NCBI GenBank assembly: GCA_001798855.1
Contig: MGQQ01000106.1
Location: forward strand, 1 to 64,000
DNA: 64,000 nucleotides
Reading direction: 5' to 3'
Origin: Deltaproteobacteria bacterium RBG_16_49_23
GTDB lineage: Bacteria > Desulfobacterota > BSN033 > UBA1163
The translations under genes were made by a program, and so were the position numbers. Position 1 is the stretch's first letter. Every line of letters starts with the position of its first letter. Below, in pieces: positions 22,101 through 30,671 of the stretch. The notes beneath the pieces are model-generated. The model saw only the letters and a program-made list of their open reading frames with translations. It searched no databases and had not been told where the DNA came from.

Positions 22101-23757
22101 TCAGAAGCTTCCCGCGGGCCGAAAAGGTTTCATCTCCGGTGGCCCGGAAAACCGGACACCGGCCGACACAGCTTCCACATTGTGCGCAGGCGTGGATGTC
22201 GTTCGAAATCTCTTTGAGGCCCTCTGGAATGACCGGGACCTGACGCCGGAGTTTTCTTTCCGGGATGAGGGAAAAGAATTTCAGGAGGAGCCACTGGGTG
22301 GCGGCGAGTTCAAGATTGAAGAGGTCAGCCTGGAAAAGGAGTTTCTGGAGACGACCGAGTTTCCCTGAGACGGAAAAGAATTTTCCCGGATTGAGGATTC
22401 CCTGAGGATCGACTTTCTTCTTATATTGAATGAGCCTTTTCCGCTCTTCTTTCGGATAGAGATGGCGGAGGAAAGGGGTGTTCCAGATTCCCAGGCCATA
22501 AGGCTTCCCTCCATAGAACTGGACAGCCAGCCTGACCATCATGGGAATAAGCAGAAGATCTGCGTAGAAAATGGCCTTCCGGTGGTCTGTGGCGATCATG
22601 GCTAAAAAGAGGGCCTGACCATCTTTTACAACATGAGAGGATGGATAAAGGGTCAATCCCAAACGTTTTCCCCAATCTCTAATCTTTTCGTGATAATCGG
22701 CAACTTGATCCAATGGGAGCAGGACCTCCGTGGCCAGAAGGGAAGGCCCGAGCGTCTTGATAGACATGGGGAGAAACCGTTCCTCCCAGAGGGCGTGAGC
22801 TGATTTTTCATCTCCAGGTTGAATTCTTTTTTCCTCAAGATAGGTTTTGAACTGGTTGGCCTTTTCCTTTTCGGTAAACACAGCCAGCGCGATGTTCTTA
22901 TCGTCGATCGTGATCTTCCCGTTCGACAGGGACTTGAGGGCCTGGATTAATTCGGTATGGTAGACGACGAGATCATCGGGTTTGATCGAGGGAAGAAGGG
23001 AAACCTGGTTAACGAACGTATAAGCGGCTTTTGGCTCCTTAAAGGGGATGATAAAGGGATAGCGCTCGGAAGGCTGCTTCCCAACCCGAAGAACGGCTTC
23101 CACAATGATTCCCATCTGCCCTTCCGTTGAGAGAAAATGGGTTATCTCCGGATCCTCTGCCTTTAGATTTAAAATATTCCCATCGGGAGTGATCACCCGG
23201 ATGGAAATCAACTGTTCCCGGACCGGACCGTGGGAGAAAGTGCCAAATCCCATACCTCCTGTGGCGATCCATCCGATCAGGGTGCCGCCTTTCCCTGAGG
23301 TCATGCTGAGAAGGGTTAAGCCCTGACGTTCCAGGGCCTGATGGATGTCTAAGAAACGAGCTCCGGGCCCTACAGTCAGCCGGGGCGTCCCGGGATCCAC
23401 CTCAATCTTATCCATGAACCCGAGATCGATCACTATCCCGCCATGGGTGGGGACCGATCCGCCATATCCCCATGTCCCTGCGCCGCGGACAGTCACAGGA
23501 ATTTTGTGCAACCGGACAAGCTCAAAGATCTTCAGGAGATGTTCTTCTGCTTTAGGTTGAATCACGAGGTCCGGCAGACTCTTAAGCAGGAGATCACGGA
23601 TCAACGGAGGAAGATCAACATTCAGATCATTTCGGTAATACTCAAGCTTTTCGGGATCTTCGATGGCCTTCAGGTCGGGATTGCGCTGTAAAAAATCTTC
23701 AAGGTATTTTCTCCAGCCTAATTTTTCTTTCTTCTGGTCCACTTTAATTACCCTCAC
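16138..23757 (-). CDS. Giant multidomain glutamate synthase-like fusion: FAD_binding_4 (GlcD-like) + GlcF-like Fe-S + 2x[4Fe-4S] + GltB-type FMN domain + class II glutamine amidotransferase + GXGXG domain
   Basis: Uninterrupted 2539-aa ORF; VTVRGAGTWGYGG (FAD); CAQCGSCVGRCP, CLHCGRCDEGC, CFHCGTCVDAC, CRGCGACLERCP (Fe-S); GAKQGVGGHLLGRKV...SIEDVKAFI...GPRGGTGAAP...GCVRDRNCESGC (GltB FMN/[3Fe-4S]-like); DCGVAAIVSNH...LATGS..NAHPF..THNGETTNY..TDTAV (GATase II); VYGSPGEYCGAFNMGALIRVHNHAQNFTG (GXGXG). Confidence 0.9.
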   Translation of the reverse strand: MRVIKVDQKKEKLGWRKYLEDFLQRNPDLKAIEDPEKLEYYRNDLNVDLPPLIRDLLLKSLPDLVIQPKAEEHLLKIFELVRLHKIPVTVRGAGTWGYGGSVPTHGGIVIDLGFMDKIEVDPGTPRLTVGPGARFLDIHQALERQGLTLLSMTSGKGGTLIGWIATGGMGFGTFSHGPVREQLISIRVITPDGNILNLKAEDPEITHFLSTEGQMGIIVEAVLRVGKQPSERYPFIIPFKEPKAAYTFVNQVSLLPSIKPDDLVVYHTELIQALKSLSNGKITIDDKNIALAVFTEKEKANQFKTYLEEKRIQPGDEKSAHALWEERFLPMSIKTLGPSLLATEVLLPLDQVADYHEKIRDWGKRLGLTLYPSSHVVKDGQALFLAMIATDHRKAIFYADLLLIPMMVRLAVQFYGGKPYGLGIWNTPFLRHLYPKEERKRLIQYKKKVDPQGILNPGKFFSVSGKLGRLQKLLFQADLFNLELAATQWLLLKFFSLIPERKLRRQVPVIPEGLKEISNDIHACAQCGSCVGRCPVFRATGDETFSARGKLLTIKRALETNQLKLSNILPLYFCLHCGRCDEGCQVNLNHRKLYGHLEKYFSTLIDFPIKEVTDFIREVENSPEFYRFLDVIRTGFDQKIREKRQTFPRYHVVIDDDFCFHCGTCVDACIYSVRKRDEMAPRRVVVADEALCRGCGACLERCPQVAKGIPATTVELHPDYLSMHDPYWDSEVITHIDLEATTGKIPVSGTGQGDPHRGSGNDGIRFGHFHIVGPAQNLLYESSADAVAVLLGQRPKYLTFIGEDLKTPPPRLISLKTPLILDVMPMDGGDDLVGAMLEAVHHTGTRLTLHLEEMERHASIIADKPGSVILRLTSQDIKNLQNGKAWPQIVEDFPPDMVEMEFEDVAIIETEKVAARLPKSTLFSAVIKIEKGDVDSELRPASVLKEKIESLVESPFDILCLTSDYDPEKGYYLTTDAVPAVHRYLVERKIRHRFSILAAGGIRSAADSQKTIQRGANGIKIDWPVLLTVNPLARQRFLKGEPLALLHDPSTLSKRITNLIRVWNVQIIEVLGASGFKDIKKTVGEENRLLIFDDLEERVYDIFKSRDKLERNRLTNGSRIRREGDGNGWRYRQLKNLIKPAQPPHRFYNCDLKPSCYKIFDRDYVWPASLIASVSRMASGNSETLLLGHTEERGNLGDGFDFINVLFQHNPDTLPEENLDQVFTGLQINPQLRLKTPLIGAGMSIGSIGPGTWRARVLATRALETQMDTGEGGYPTFYILDEKWNAIDLSESQILMLSRIMKARKLIPIDELMKKVQAEMDCSPEIQGILDVLKKYPSSMTVQFVPIVMPEDEPYVATQLKTGLFGVTKETIRKARRVVIAYSQGAKQGVGGHLLGRKVFGLVSKLRGVAEGVSLISPFPFHNCYSIEDVKAFIDAVRMINPGASICIKVSPSPDIEFIVSGLARIARDNRMTIEVWLDGPRGGTGAAPDIIKGQMGMHMEYAIPLCHEKLLEDGLRDDVVFLGSGGFRTWGDIIKGIAMGLDGVVLGTADLVSIGCVRDRNCESGCRSGISTIEPKMQLLRDVETNTQQLINFRATLQAQVTRAVAALGLMDIRELRGRYDLIEWPVFEERVKSRRSSRLNIRRPATTIPERPEEYIGDHSLYAEVPSPPSDCGVAAIVSNHFIPARVMDLMLDRMANRGMDGVGIWKGGCYPQHLDHYAIHVLVKGLSQSQVEREYSVREPEMDPEEIQRRARQEILARRRKIMDEALKRYFNGLQIENFDGEPENCRIPYKRDEMRREKDFRLYGEKDPGDVFRLFVRVHREELCRFIENELFNDPIWPPRQTRYPDLTLEDYRANADFLREAEDEYIYRLSRRITQENYVEDQQKKVAVLSCGKNSGCWKTDGQHIPWETPDAPVNVIHRRLATGSVVDQMNAHPFAELHTALTHNGETTNYRTMLNRVSQFDLTPLAQTDTAVASLKLHLLSQCLHYPFDGLVESFSPTTGFHLTQLPPEVRERFEHIQEAELESAPDGPYQYLCGRIDPYRRVIERLDIIDPSLLRPNVALLYDDGENFVSIICSEKQGCDAGMQELHRLGMVRSAYAPLNFTVKTGMVSRVFYDEAGKIIGHEALDKFGQPIEIPHGTFPVEETSPSGGVTMDVNGDFNPIDLFRDRISQWRFSEFKAVLEKVRRDFPEKRAIQELTRIYDYLPGWDTGGKDRGALFHIVQNHINEMLDHVNGQNGLIRIHLANAGKLNGPEENGQALVVDARGFLPEGVDPSKVLGCFLDHAHRMGWRRFIVYRVEGQRGIGMGMGSGFTPDTTVDVYGSPGEYCGAFNMGALIRVHNHAQNFTGMVMHSGTLEIHGDVGKVAGYAAKGGTFNILGNVVDRGWVCAVSDPRGPGLEVNIVGTAYEHLCQALMGGSVILLGLYRDQEGQLRRMASPYTGAKILAGASAGEVLFFDPSDRLEKAQYQGCRLNPVDDRKWNDIRERLLRLEKAFGLGFSRENGHLTARIDGRLQTVTPEDFRWIVPTGSLEGYH

Positions 23758-23785
23758 ATTTATTTGTCCATTACTTACCCTTGAA

Positions 23786-23966
23786 CCATGAAATCCCCCT
23801 CAATCCCCCTTTTACAAAGGGGGATAAATAGCCTCCCCTTGGTCTCCGACTCAGAGCGGTCTCTGACCCGGAGGGCAAAGGGAGGAATTCCCCCTCTTTG
23901 GAAAAGAGGGGTCAGGGGAGATTTTCACAACAACATGTCTTTTCAATTATAGACTCCTTAGTAAAG
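23786..23966. repeat. Dispersed palindromic repeat, family B copy 1
   Basis: Ends in AGAGGGGTCAGGGGAGATTTTCACAACAACATGTCTTTTCAATTATAGACTCCTTAGTAAAG; shared with copies near 36012 and 46184. Confidence 0.75.
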
Positions 23967-23988
23967 AATATATTTTCCGAGCAACCTT

Positions 23989-25317
23989 CTACAGAATCGG
24001 TAGATATTTCTCCAGCTCGAATTGGGAAACATGTGTCCGGTATTGATCCCATTCGATCTTTTTATTCTCGATAAATTTTTGGAAGATGTGCTCCCCCAGC
24101 GTTTCCCTGACCAGCTCACTTTTTTCTGTGAGCTGGATGGCCTCCAACAGGTTTCCCGGAAGAGAATCGATCCCGTGTCTCGCTCTTGCCTCCTCATTCA
24201 TCTCAAAGATGTCTTCTTCAACGGGCGGAGGAAGCTCATAACCCTTTTCCATTCCCTTTAAACCGGCAGCCAACATGACGGCGAATGCCAGATAAGGATT
24301 GCATGCCGGGTCAGGGGACCGGAGCTCGATCCGTGTGGCTTTCTCTTTTCCCGGCTTGTACATGGGGACCCGGACAAGGGCAGAGCGATTCCTCCGGGCC
24401 CATGAAATATAGACCGGCGCTTCATAACCCGGGACGAGTCTCTTATAGGAGTTGATCCACTGAGAGGTGATCGATGTGATCTCCTTCGAATGTTTGAGAA
24501 TTCCAGCAATATAGGACTTTGCAATCTTTGAAAGATGGAATTCGTCTTTCGGGTCATGGAAGGCATTCCTATCGCCCTTGAAAAGGGATTGATGGGTATG
24601 CATACCGCTGCCATTCTGCTTGAAAATGGGTTTGGGCATGAAGGTGGCGTAGACGCCATGCTTCAGGGCAATCTCTTTGACGACGAGGCGATAGGTCATG
24701 GCATTGTCCGCCATGGCCAGGGCCTCGGCATAACGGAGGTCAATCTCATGCTGGCTGGGCGCCACCTCGTGATGGCTGTACTCCACATGAATCCCCATGG
24801 CCTCCAGCGTGAGAATCGTCTCACGGCGGAGTTCGGTCGCCATATCAAGGGGGGTCAGGTCAAAATATCCCCCCTTATCAAGGATCTGCGGGACGCCATC
24901 GCTACTTTTAAAATAGAAATATTCCAGTTCAGGCCCAACATAGAATGTATAGCCAAGATCCTGCGCCTTTTTGAGAGTCCTTTTTAAGGCCCACCGGGGG
25001 TCGCCCTTATAGGGGGTTCCATCGGGCTCATAGATATCTGCAAACATCCTGGCCACGGCATTCTCTTTCGGCCTCCATGGCATGATCTGAAAGGTTTTCG
25101 GGTCAGGCTTGGCGATCATGTCGCTCTCATCGATACGGGCATAACCCTGAATCGAGGAGCCATCAAATCCCATGCCTTCTTCAAGAGCCCCCTCCAGTTC
25201 GTCGATCGTGATTGCAAACCCCTTTAAGAACCCCAGAATGTCCGTGAACCAGAGCCGAATAAATTTAACATCATTCTCCTTTGCCATCTTCACAACATTT
25301 TCTTTCTCTTTATCCAT
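23989..25317 (-). CDS. glnA: Glutamine synthetase type I
   Basis: GFDGSSIQGYARIDESDMIAKPDP, NGSGMHTHQSLF, RSPDPACNPYLAFA; start set at MDKEKENV with SD ggaggag (ORF track starts at 25338). Confidence 0.97.
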   Translation of the reverse strand: MDKEKENVVKMAKENDVKFIRLWFTDILGFLKGFAITIDELEGALEEGMGFDGSSIQGYARIDESDMIAKPDPKTFQIMPWRPKENAVARMFADIYEPDGTPYKGDPRWALKRTLKKAQDLGYTFYVGPELEYFYFKSSDGVPQILDKGGYFDLTPLDMATELRRETILTLEAMGIHVEYSHHEVAPSQHEIDLRYAEALAMADNAMTYRLVVKEIALKHGVYATFMPKPIFKQNGSGMHTHQSLFKGDRNAFHDPKDEFHLSKIAKSYIAGILKHSKEITSITSQWINSYKRLVPGYEAPVYISWARRNRSALVRVPMYKPGKEKATRIELRSPDPACNPYLAFAVMLAAGLKGMEKGYELPPPVEEDIFEMNEEARARHGIDSLPGNLLEAIQLTEKSELVRETLGEHIFQKFIENKKIEWDQYRTHVSQFELEKYLPIL

Positions 25318-25387
25318 CTTCTCCTCCTTTTTTCTCACTTTTCCCCTCTCCCTTTGGGGGAGAGGGATAGGGTGAGGGGAAAATATA

Positions 25388-25430
25388 AAAGGCGCCTCTT
25401 ATTCCCGGCCTTTGCAGGAGAGACGCCTTT
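25388..25430 (-). terminator. Terminator-like hairpin in the glnA 5' leader (possible attenuator)
   Basis: Minus strand AAAGGCGTCTCT...AGAGGCGCCTTT followed by TTATATTTT, between the sigma-54 promoter and the glnA start. Confidence 0.6.
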
Positions 25431-25472
25431 GTCAATCCGATACATCATCGTATCTTTAATCGAGATTAAGAG

Positions 25473-25488
25473 AGCAAATACCATGCCA
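25473..25488 (-). promoter_or_regulatory. Sigma-54 (RpoN) promoter of glnA
   Basis: Minus strand TGGCATGGTATTTGCT fits TGGCAYRNNNNTTGCW at every position. Confidence 0.85.
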
Positions 25489-25946
25489 CTGATACGGACC
25501 CGGCAGGATGAATCATCGCTTCATAACTTATTGTAATTTAATAATAATATGATTAAAAAGAATGTAGTGATTTCACGGGAGTGATTTGAAGATTGAAAAT
25601 AGGTGATGACTTTTCATCACCCTGTTTAAAAAAAGACAATTTCCATCGTCCATAGGCATAGATACTTACACCATAAAGTCTAAGAATTTGTCTCTAACTT
25701 TTTTTGGGATGTCTTAAAAAATCATCCCTCCCCTTCAAGGGGAGGGTTAGGGTGGGGATGGGACGATGAGGTTCTTGGGGAAATAGAATCCCATCCCCCT
25801 CCCAACCTCCCCCTTGAAGGGGGAGGGAATTATTTGGGAAGTTTCAAATATTTTTGCTTTGACTTTTTCCATTTTTTTCTTCTTTGCGGTTGACAAATCG
25901 GACCTTTTTCCATAAATTTATAATTGTGGACAGAAAGGGAGGTTTT

Positions 25947-26297
25947 ATGGAGATAGAAAAATTCTTGGAACTGATGAAGGCGTTAGAAAAAAAGAAGAAG
26001 GGAAAGAAAGAGGAGTTGGAAAAGTTCAAAAATTTCTTTGACCGGTTTCATCTGCTGAACCGGGCCTATCTGGATAAAGAAACGTTTGAAAAGGCTCACG
26101 ACTCCATTTCATCCATGGCAGAGGCGATCAGCAACACGATTCGTTATCTCGATGAGGAGATCGCCCGCTTGAGAAACAAAGGAAGGAAACAGCCCTTTGA
26201 GAATGTGGAACTTGCTGAAATGCAAAAAACACAGCACAAGAATGAGATGCTGATCAAGGATTTTTTAGAAAAACACGAACCCCCCACCAATAGGTAA
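25947..26297 (+). CDS. Small coiled-coil hypothetical protein
   Basis: MEIEKFLELMKALEKKKKGKKEELEKFKNFFDRFHLLNRAYLDKETFEKA; SD gggagg upstream of ATG at 25947. Confidence 0.65.
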   Translation: MEIEKFLELMKALEKKKKGKKEELEKFKNFFDRFHLLNRAYLDKETFEKAHDSISSMAEAISNTIRYLDEEIARLRNKGRKQPFENVELAEMQKTQHKNEMLIKDFLEKHEPPTNR

Positions 26298-26309
26298 CCA
26301 ACCGGCGAG

Positions 26310-27476
26310 TTAAGTGGCGCGGAGGGATTCGACGATGTTCATTCGTGCCGCTCTCACCGCCGGCAGCACGCCGCCGACGAAACCCATGATCAAAGAGAAG
26401 GCGAGAGCTTTCCAGGCGATGTCAAAGGAAAGCGCAAAATCGAAGGCCAGTTCCGAAAAGGTCTGAAAATTCATCGTCGAGACACTGAGGAATCGGAGAA
26501 AAGAGGCAAAGAAGAGACCTGCGCAGCCTCCGATCAGTCCGAGAAACAACGCCTCAAATAAAAAGGCGCCCAGGATGCTTAACCTCCGAAAACCAAGAGC
26601 GCGCATCGTGCCGATTTCATTCGTACGGGTTGAGACAGCGGCATACATGGTGATCATGGCGCCGATGATTGCTCCCAGGGAGAAGATGATCGTCAGGGAG
26701 GTCCCGAGGATACGAAGAAAGGTTGCCATCATCTCCGATTGCTCCGCATAGTAGCGGTTCTCCCGTTTTGCCTCGAGCGTCAGGCGCGGGTCGTTTTCAA
26801 TCCGTTTTTTAACGGCGTCAAACTGAGAGGGATCGCGTAATTTGAAGAGGACGGAAGAGTAGGCATTCCTCCGGAAGGTCTGCATCAACTGGTCCGCATC
26901 CCCCCAGATCTCCGAACTGAATCCCGTGTTTCCTGCATCGAATACTCCCACGACCCTCCATTCCCGCAAACCGAAATGGAGGGTTTCCCCCAGGCCGCCC
27001 CCTTTGAATCGCTCCGCCACACTCCGGCCGGCTATGATCTCCGATGATCCCGGTTTCAGGAGATGGCCTTCTATCAACCTTACCTGTGGCCGCAAGGCGA
27101 GGGAGCTCTTTCCAATGCCGCGGATGGTGACATAGGCTTCCTTATCGGTTCCACGCTTTGGAAGGCTGAGAATGATGACAGACTCCTTTGCAAGAAGGGG
27201 TTGCCCGTCTGCCCCCATGGCGATCTCCGGCTGGGTTTCGATGACCGAGGCCTGATAACGGTCCAGGCCACTCTGAACTTCCGTGGCAGCGCTCTTACGA
27301 ATGATCACGACATTCTCACTCGAACCTGTCTCAACCAGTGTCTTCTGCAAGCCTTCGGCCAACATCAGCATGGCCGCAAAAACAAAGACCACAAGGGCCA
27401 TGCCCGATATTGTAAACAGAGTCGTCAGCCTGCGTGTCCAGAGGTTACGAAAACTGTAAGAGAGAGGCACTCCCAA
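26310..27476 (-). CDS. ABC transporter permease, FtsX/MacB family
   Basis: 388 aa; N-terminal TM + periplasmic domain + C-terminal FtsX domain (VSTRTNEIGTMRALGFRRLSILGAFLFEALFLGLIGG). Confidence 0.9.
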   Translation of the reverse strand: MGVPLSYSFRNLWTRRLTTLFTISGMALVVFVFAAMLMLAEGLQKTLVETGSSENVVIIRKSAATEVQSGLDRYQASVIETQPEIAMGADGQPLLAKESVIILSLPKRGTDKEAYVTIRGIGKSSLALRPQVRLIEGHLLKPGSSEIIAGRSVAERFKGGGLGETLHFGLREWRVVGVFDAGNTGFSSEIWGDADQLMQTFRRNAYSSVLFKLRDPSQFDAVKKRIENDPRLTLEAKRENRYYAEQSEMMATFLRILGTSLTIIFSLGAIIGAMITMYAAVSTRTNEIGTMRALGFRRLSILGAFLFEALFLGLIGGCAGLFFASFLRFLSVSTMNFQTFSELAFDFALSFDIAWKALAFSLIMGFVGGVLPAVRAARMNIVESLRAT

Positions 27477-28634
27477 TTAACCGATCCTCCTCAGTCCATC
27501 CGCAATACGAATCTTTACCGCCCGCCGGGTAGGGACAATGGCCGCAAGAAGTCCAATCATGACGGAAGCAAGAATATCCATGTAGATGGCTTCTTCAGCC
27601 ACATTAAACACCGGAAACCAGTTGCTCAACATCCTCCCGGCGATTCTGGCGACCGGAAAGGTCAGGAGGATTCCCAGGAAGCTTCCGAACAGGGTGATGA
27701 ACATCGATTCTCCGACGATCATTGCAGCAATGCGCCAGCCCCGGTAGCCGAGGGTCTTAAAGATGGCATATTCCCCGGTCCGCTCCCGGTAGGTCATGGA
27801 CATGGTGTTCGCAACGACAACGATGATGATGATGATGACCACAAAGGAGACGAGCTCGATGGCCATAATGATCGTCTCGGACATGGAGATAAAAGAGAGC
27901 TGAAAGGCTTTTTCGGTTTCGGTCAATGTCTCCGCCAGTGAATTTTTAAAGGTCTGATCAATGGCGAGAGCAACTTCGGTGGCGCGGTCAGGCCGATTGA
28001 TGCCGATCATATAAAAACCGACCTGATCGCCGCGAGAGGGAGCTGTCTTTTTGAGTGACTCATTAAGATAGTCCCAATGGAAGAAGAACTGGGTCTCATC
28101 GATCGTCTCATCCCTCCCCTGATAGATACCCCGCAGGACGAAATCCCAGTTGCCTGGATAGATTGTTCCTCTCAAAATAACCGTGTCGCCGATCTTCCAA
28201 CCAAATCGTTTTGCAAGCTTTCTCCCCGCGACAAAACCCTTCCGGTCACGGAGAAAATGAGTTGTCTCTTCAGAAGAGAGGATGAATTCAGGATAGAGTT
28301 CGAGATAGCTCTTCGCATCCACGGCAAAGTTGGCAAAGAAGTTTTTCTCATCGATATAGATGCCGCCAAACCAGTTGCCCCAGGAGACCTTTCTAACTCC
28401 ATCGACCTGGCGGATCTTCTCTTTATAAGAGATAGGTAAAGAGAAGATGAGAGAAATAGAACTCCGGGTGACCAGGCGCGAAGCCGAGGAGGCCTCGACC
28501 CCACCGTACCAGGCATTGATAAATGTCCGAAGAAGGCCGAAAGCCAGGATGGCAACGGTGATGCCCAGGATGGTTAAAAAGGTTCGGAGTTTGTGGCGGA
28601 AGGCATTTCTAATGAGGATCTTGAGAATGAACAT
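27477..28634 (-). CDS. ABC transporter permease, FtsX/MacB family
   Basis: 385 aa; [43 protein letters not shown]. Confidence 0.9.
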   Translation of the reverse strand: MFILKILIRNAFRHKLRTFLTILGITVAILAFGLLRTFINAWYGGVEASSASRLVTRSSISLIFSLPISYKEKIRQVDGVRKVSWGNWFGGIYIDEKNFFANFAVDAKSYLELYPEFILSSEETTHFLRDRKGFVAGRKLAKRFGWKIGDTVILRGTIYPGNWDFVLRGIYQGRDETIDETQFFFHWDYLNESLKKTAPSRGDQVGFYMIGINRPDRATEVALAIDQTFKNSLAETLTETEKAFQLSFISMSETIIMAIELVSFVVIIIIIVVVANTMSMTYRERTGEYAIFKTLGYRGWRIAAMIVGESMFITLFGSFLGILLTFPVARIAGRMLSNWFPVFNVAEEAIYMDILASVMIGLLAAIVPTRRAVKIRIADGLRRIG

Positions 28635-29304
28635 CGTTCAAGAACCCCTTTTCCAGTCTTCTGATGACTCTTGCCTTTTCAGCCGCTCTTGGATCATGAG
28701 TCACCATGATGATCGTTTTACCGGATTCACGATTAAGCCGGTCCATCAATTCAAGGATCTCTCTGGCGGCTACCTTGTCGAGATCGCCCGTAGGTTCGTC
28801 TGCAACGAGGATCGTGGGGTCGGTTATGATGGCACGTGCAATGGCGACCCGCTGCTGTTCACCCCCTGAGAGATGAGCAGGATAATGGTCCATTCTCTCC
28901 TCTAAATTGACGATCCGAAGCGCCATCTCCACATGCTCTTCCCGTTCCTTTCGTGAAAGTCCGGTGAGAAGAAGGGGAAGCTCAACATTTTCAAAAGCCG
29001 TAAGCACCGGAATCAGATTGTAGAACTGAAAGATGAATCCCACATTCACAGCCCGCCACTCTGCCAGTTCATTGTCGGAGAGACCTGTGATATCAACGCC
29101 TCCTACCCGTATGGTTCCGCTGTCGACCTGATCAAGGGCGGCAATCAGATTGAGAAGCGTGCTCTTCCCGGAGCCGGATGGCCCCATCAATGCGAGAAAT
29201 TCTCCCTCTCCGATGTTAAGGTTAATATCGACCAGCACAGGGATCACCCGGTCGCCCCTCCGGTAGGATTTGCTCACATCGATGATTTCAACGATGGGTT
29301 TCAT
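28609..29304 (-). CDS. ABC transporter ATP-binding protein, LolD/MacB-type
   Basis: Walker [36 protein letters not shown]. Confidence 0.95.
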   Translation of the reverse strand: MKPIVEIIDVSKSYRRGDRVIPVLVDINLNIGEGEFLALMGPSGSGKSTLLNLIAALDQVDSGTIRVGGVDITGLSDNELAEWRAVNVGFIFQFYNLIPVLTAFENVELPLLLTGLSRKEREEHVEMALRIVNLEERMDHYPAHLSGGEQQRVAIARAIITDPTILVADEPTGDLDKVAAREILELMDRLNRESGKTIIMVTHDPRAAEKARVIRRLEKGFLNDVHSQDPH

Positions 29305-29395
29305 GGGAATAAATGATCAGGTTGAGGTTAAGGTTTAGGCTGAGAAAAATGGGAAACTAACTCTAAACCTAAACCTCAACCTTAACCTAATTTTT

Positions 29396-30613
29396 TCACT
29401 TTTCCGCTGCTTTTATCTTCAGCCCATTTCTCAATTTATCGGGGGGATTCAGAACAATCTGCTGCCCGACATTGATTCCATCAAGAACTTCTACCATGTC
29501 ACCCATCTTGGTTCCAAGATCGATTGGAGTCTCAACTGCTCTTTCCTCCTTGACAAGGAATACGATTTTCTTCTCTTTTCTGTTTACAATAGCGGATTGA
29601 TTGATGGCAATCCTGGGCTTCTGCTCCTCAGGAGTCGCCGGCCTGGAGAGAAAAGCGACCTTTGCGCTCATCTCAGGCAGGATGCGACTATCCTTATCAA
29701 CAAAGCGAACCTTGACCATGACCGTTGCCTTGGTGCGGTCAGCCGTTGGAACAATCATATGGATGGCGCCACGAAAGCGTTCTTCGGGCAGGGCATCGAG
29801 CTGGATTTCACAGGGTTGCCCCACTTTGATCTTATTGAGATTTGATTCGGAAACATCGGCTTCCACTTGAAGGGAATTCATATCCGCAATCGTAATCACA
29901 GCCGATTTGGCGTTTGCGGCCGCCCCGATGGGAGTGACGATATCACCGATATCTGCGTTCTTCGTGAGCACCACGGCGTCAAAAGGGGCCCGGATCGAGG
30001 TGTATTCAAGTGAAATATTGGCTCCTTCCAGGCCGGCGAGACTGGCTTTTAAAGTAGCTTCCGCCGCCTCAACGGCCGCTACGGCCTTCTCATAACGGGC
30101 AAGGGCGGAATCATAGGCCGCTTTGGCAATATATCCCTTGGCGAGGAGCGCTTTGTTTCGTTCCAAATTGAGTGTAGCTTCCCGAAGTTCTGCCCTGGCC
30201 AGCTCGATGTTGTGACGGACTGCAGTCACATTTGCCTCCGCCTGATCTTTTGCCGCAGTGACATCCTGACTTTCGAGACGCGCAACGACCTGGTCTTTTT
30301 TAACCCGGTTCCCTTCTTCAACCCCAAGCCAGATAAGGCGGCCGGTCACTTTTGAGGCAAGCGCGGATTTACGCTGGGGAACGACATAACCGCTGGCATT
30401 GAGCACGGTCAGGGTTTGAGAAGGGTGGACCTGGGTAACGGTTGCCACCTGGACCTGGACGGGAGGAGTGAAAATCCCTTTGGAGTAAAGAACTCCTGAT
30501 AGGATGATGGCAAGGGCCAGAAGGGACCAAAAGACGATCTTCTTTCGTCTTTTCGGCCTGGAAATGGCCCTGGTTTTTTCTATCTTCAGCTTTGAAAGGT
30601 CTTCATTGGCCAC
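29396..30613 (-). CDS. Periplasmic adaptor (HlyD/MacA/RND MFP family)
   Basis: N-terminal TM anchor; GRLIWLGVEEGNRVKKDQVVARLESQDV, coiled-coil hairpin, YTSIRAPFDAVVLTKNADIGDIV. Confidence 0.92.
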   Translation of the reverse strand: MANEDLSKLKIEKTRAISRPKRRKKIVFWSLLALAIILSGVLYSKGIFTPPVQVQVATVTQVHPSQTLTVLNASGYVVPQRKSALASKVTGRLIWLGVEEGNRVKKDQVVARLESQDVTAAKDQAEANVTAVRHNIELARAELREATLNLERNKALLAKGYIAKAAYDSALARYEKAVAAVEAAEATLKASLAGLEGANISLEYTSIRAPFDAVVLTKNADIGDIVTPIGAAANAKSAVITIADMNSLQVEADVSESNLNKIKVGQPCEIQLDALPEERFRGAIHMIVPTADRTKATVMVKVRFVDKDSRILPEMSAKVAFLSRPATPEEQKPRIAINQSAIVNRKEKKIVFLVKEERAVETPIDLGTKMGDMVEVLDGINVGQQIVLNPPDKLRNGLKIKAAEK

Positions 30614-30671
30614 AGCGAAAAAATCCTAACATATTCCTGCAGTCAGAACAACGAAGAAAATTGGACAGCGG

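Noticed and set aside
27063-27941. 292-aa plus-strand ORF over the FtsX permease genes
   Set aside because: Spans two convincingly coding minus-strand permeases; Asp/His runs reflect antisense of Ile/Val codons.
29318-29392. Telomere-like (TTAGGG/AGGTTA) repeat
   Set aside because: Short, degenerate, internal and arranged as an inverted repeat; more consistent with a hairpin spacer than a telomere.
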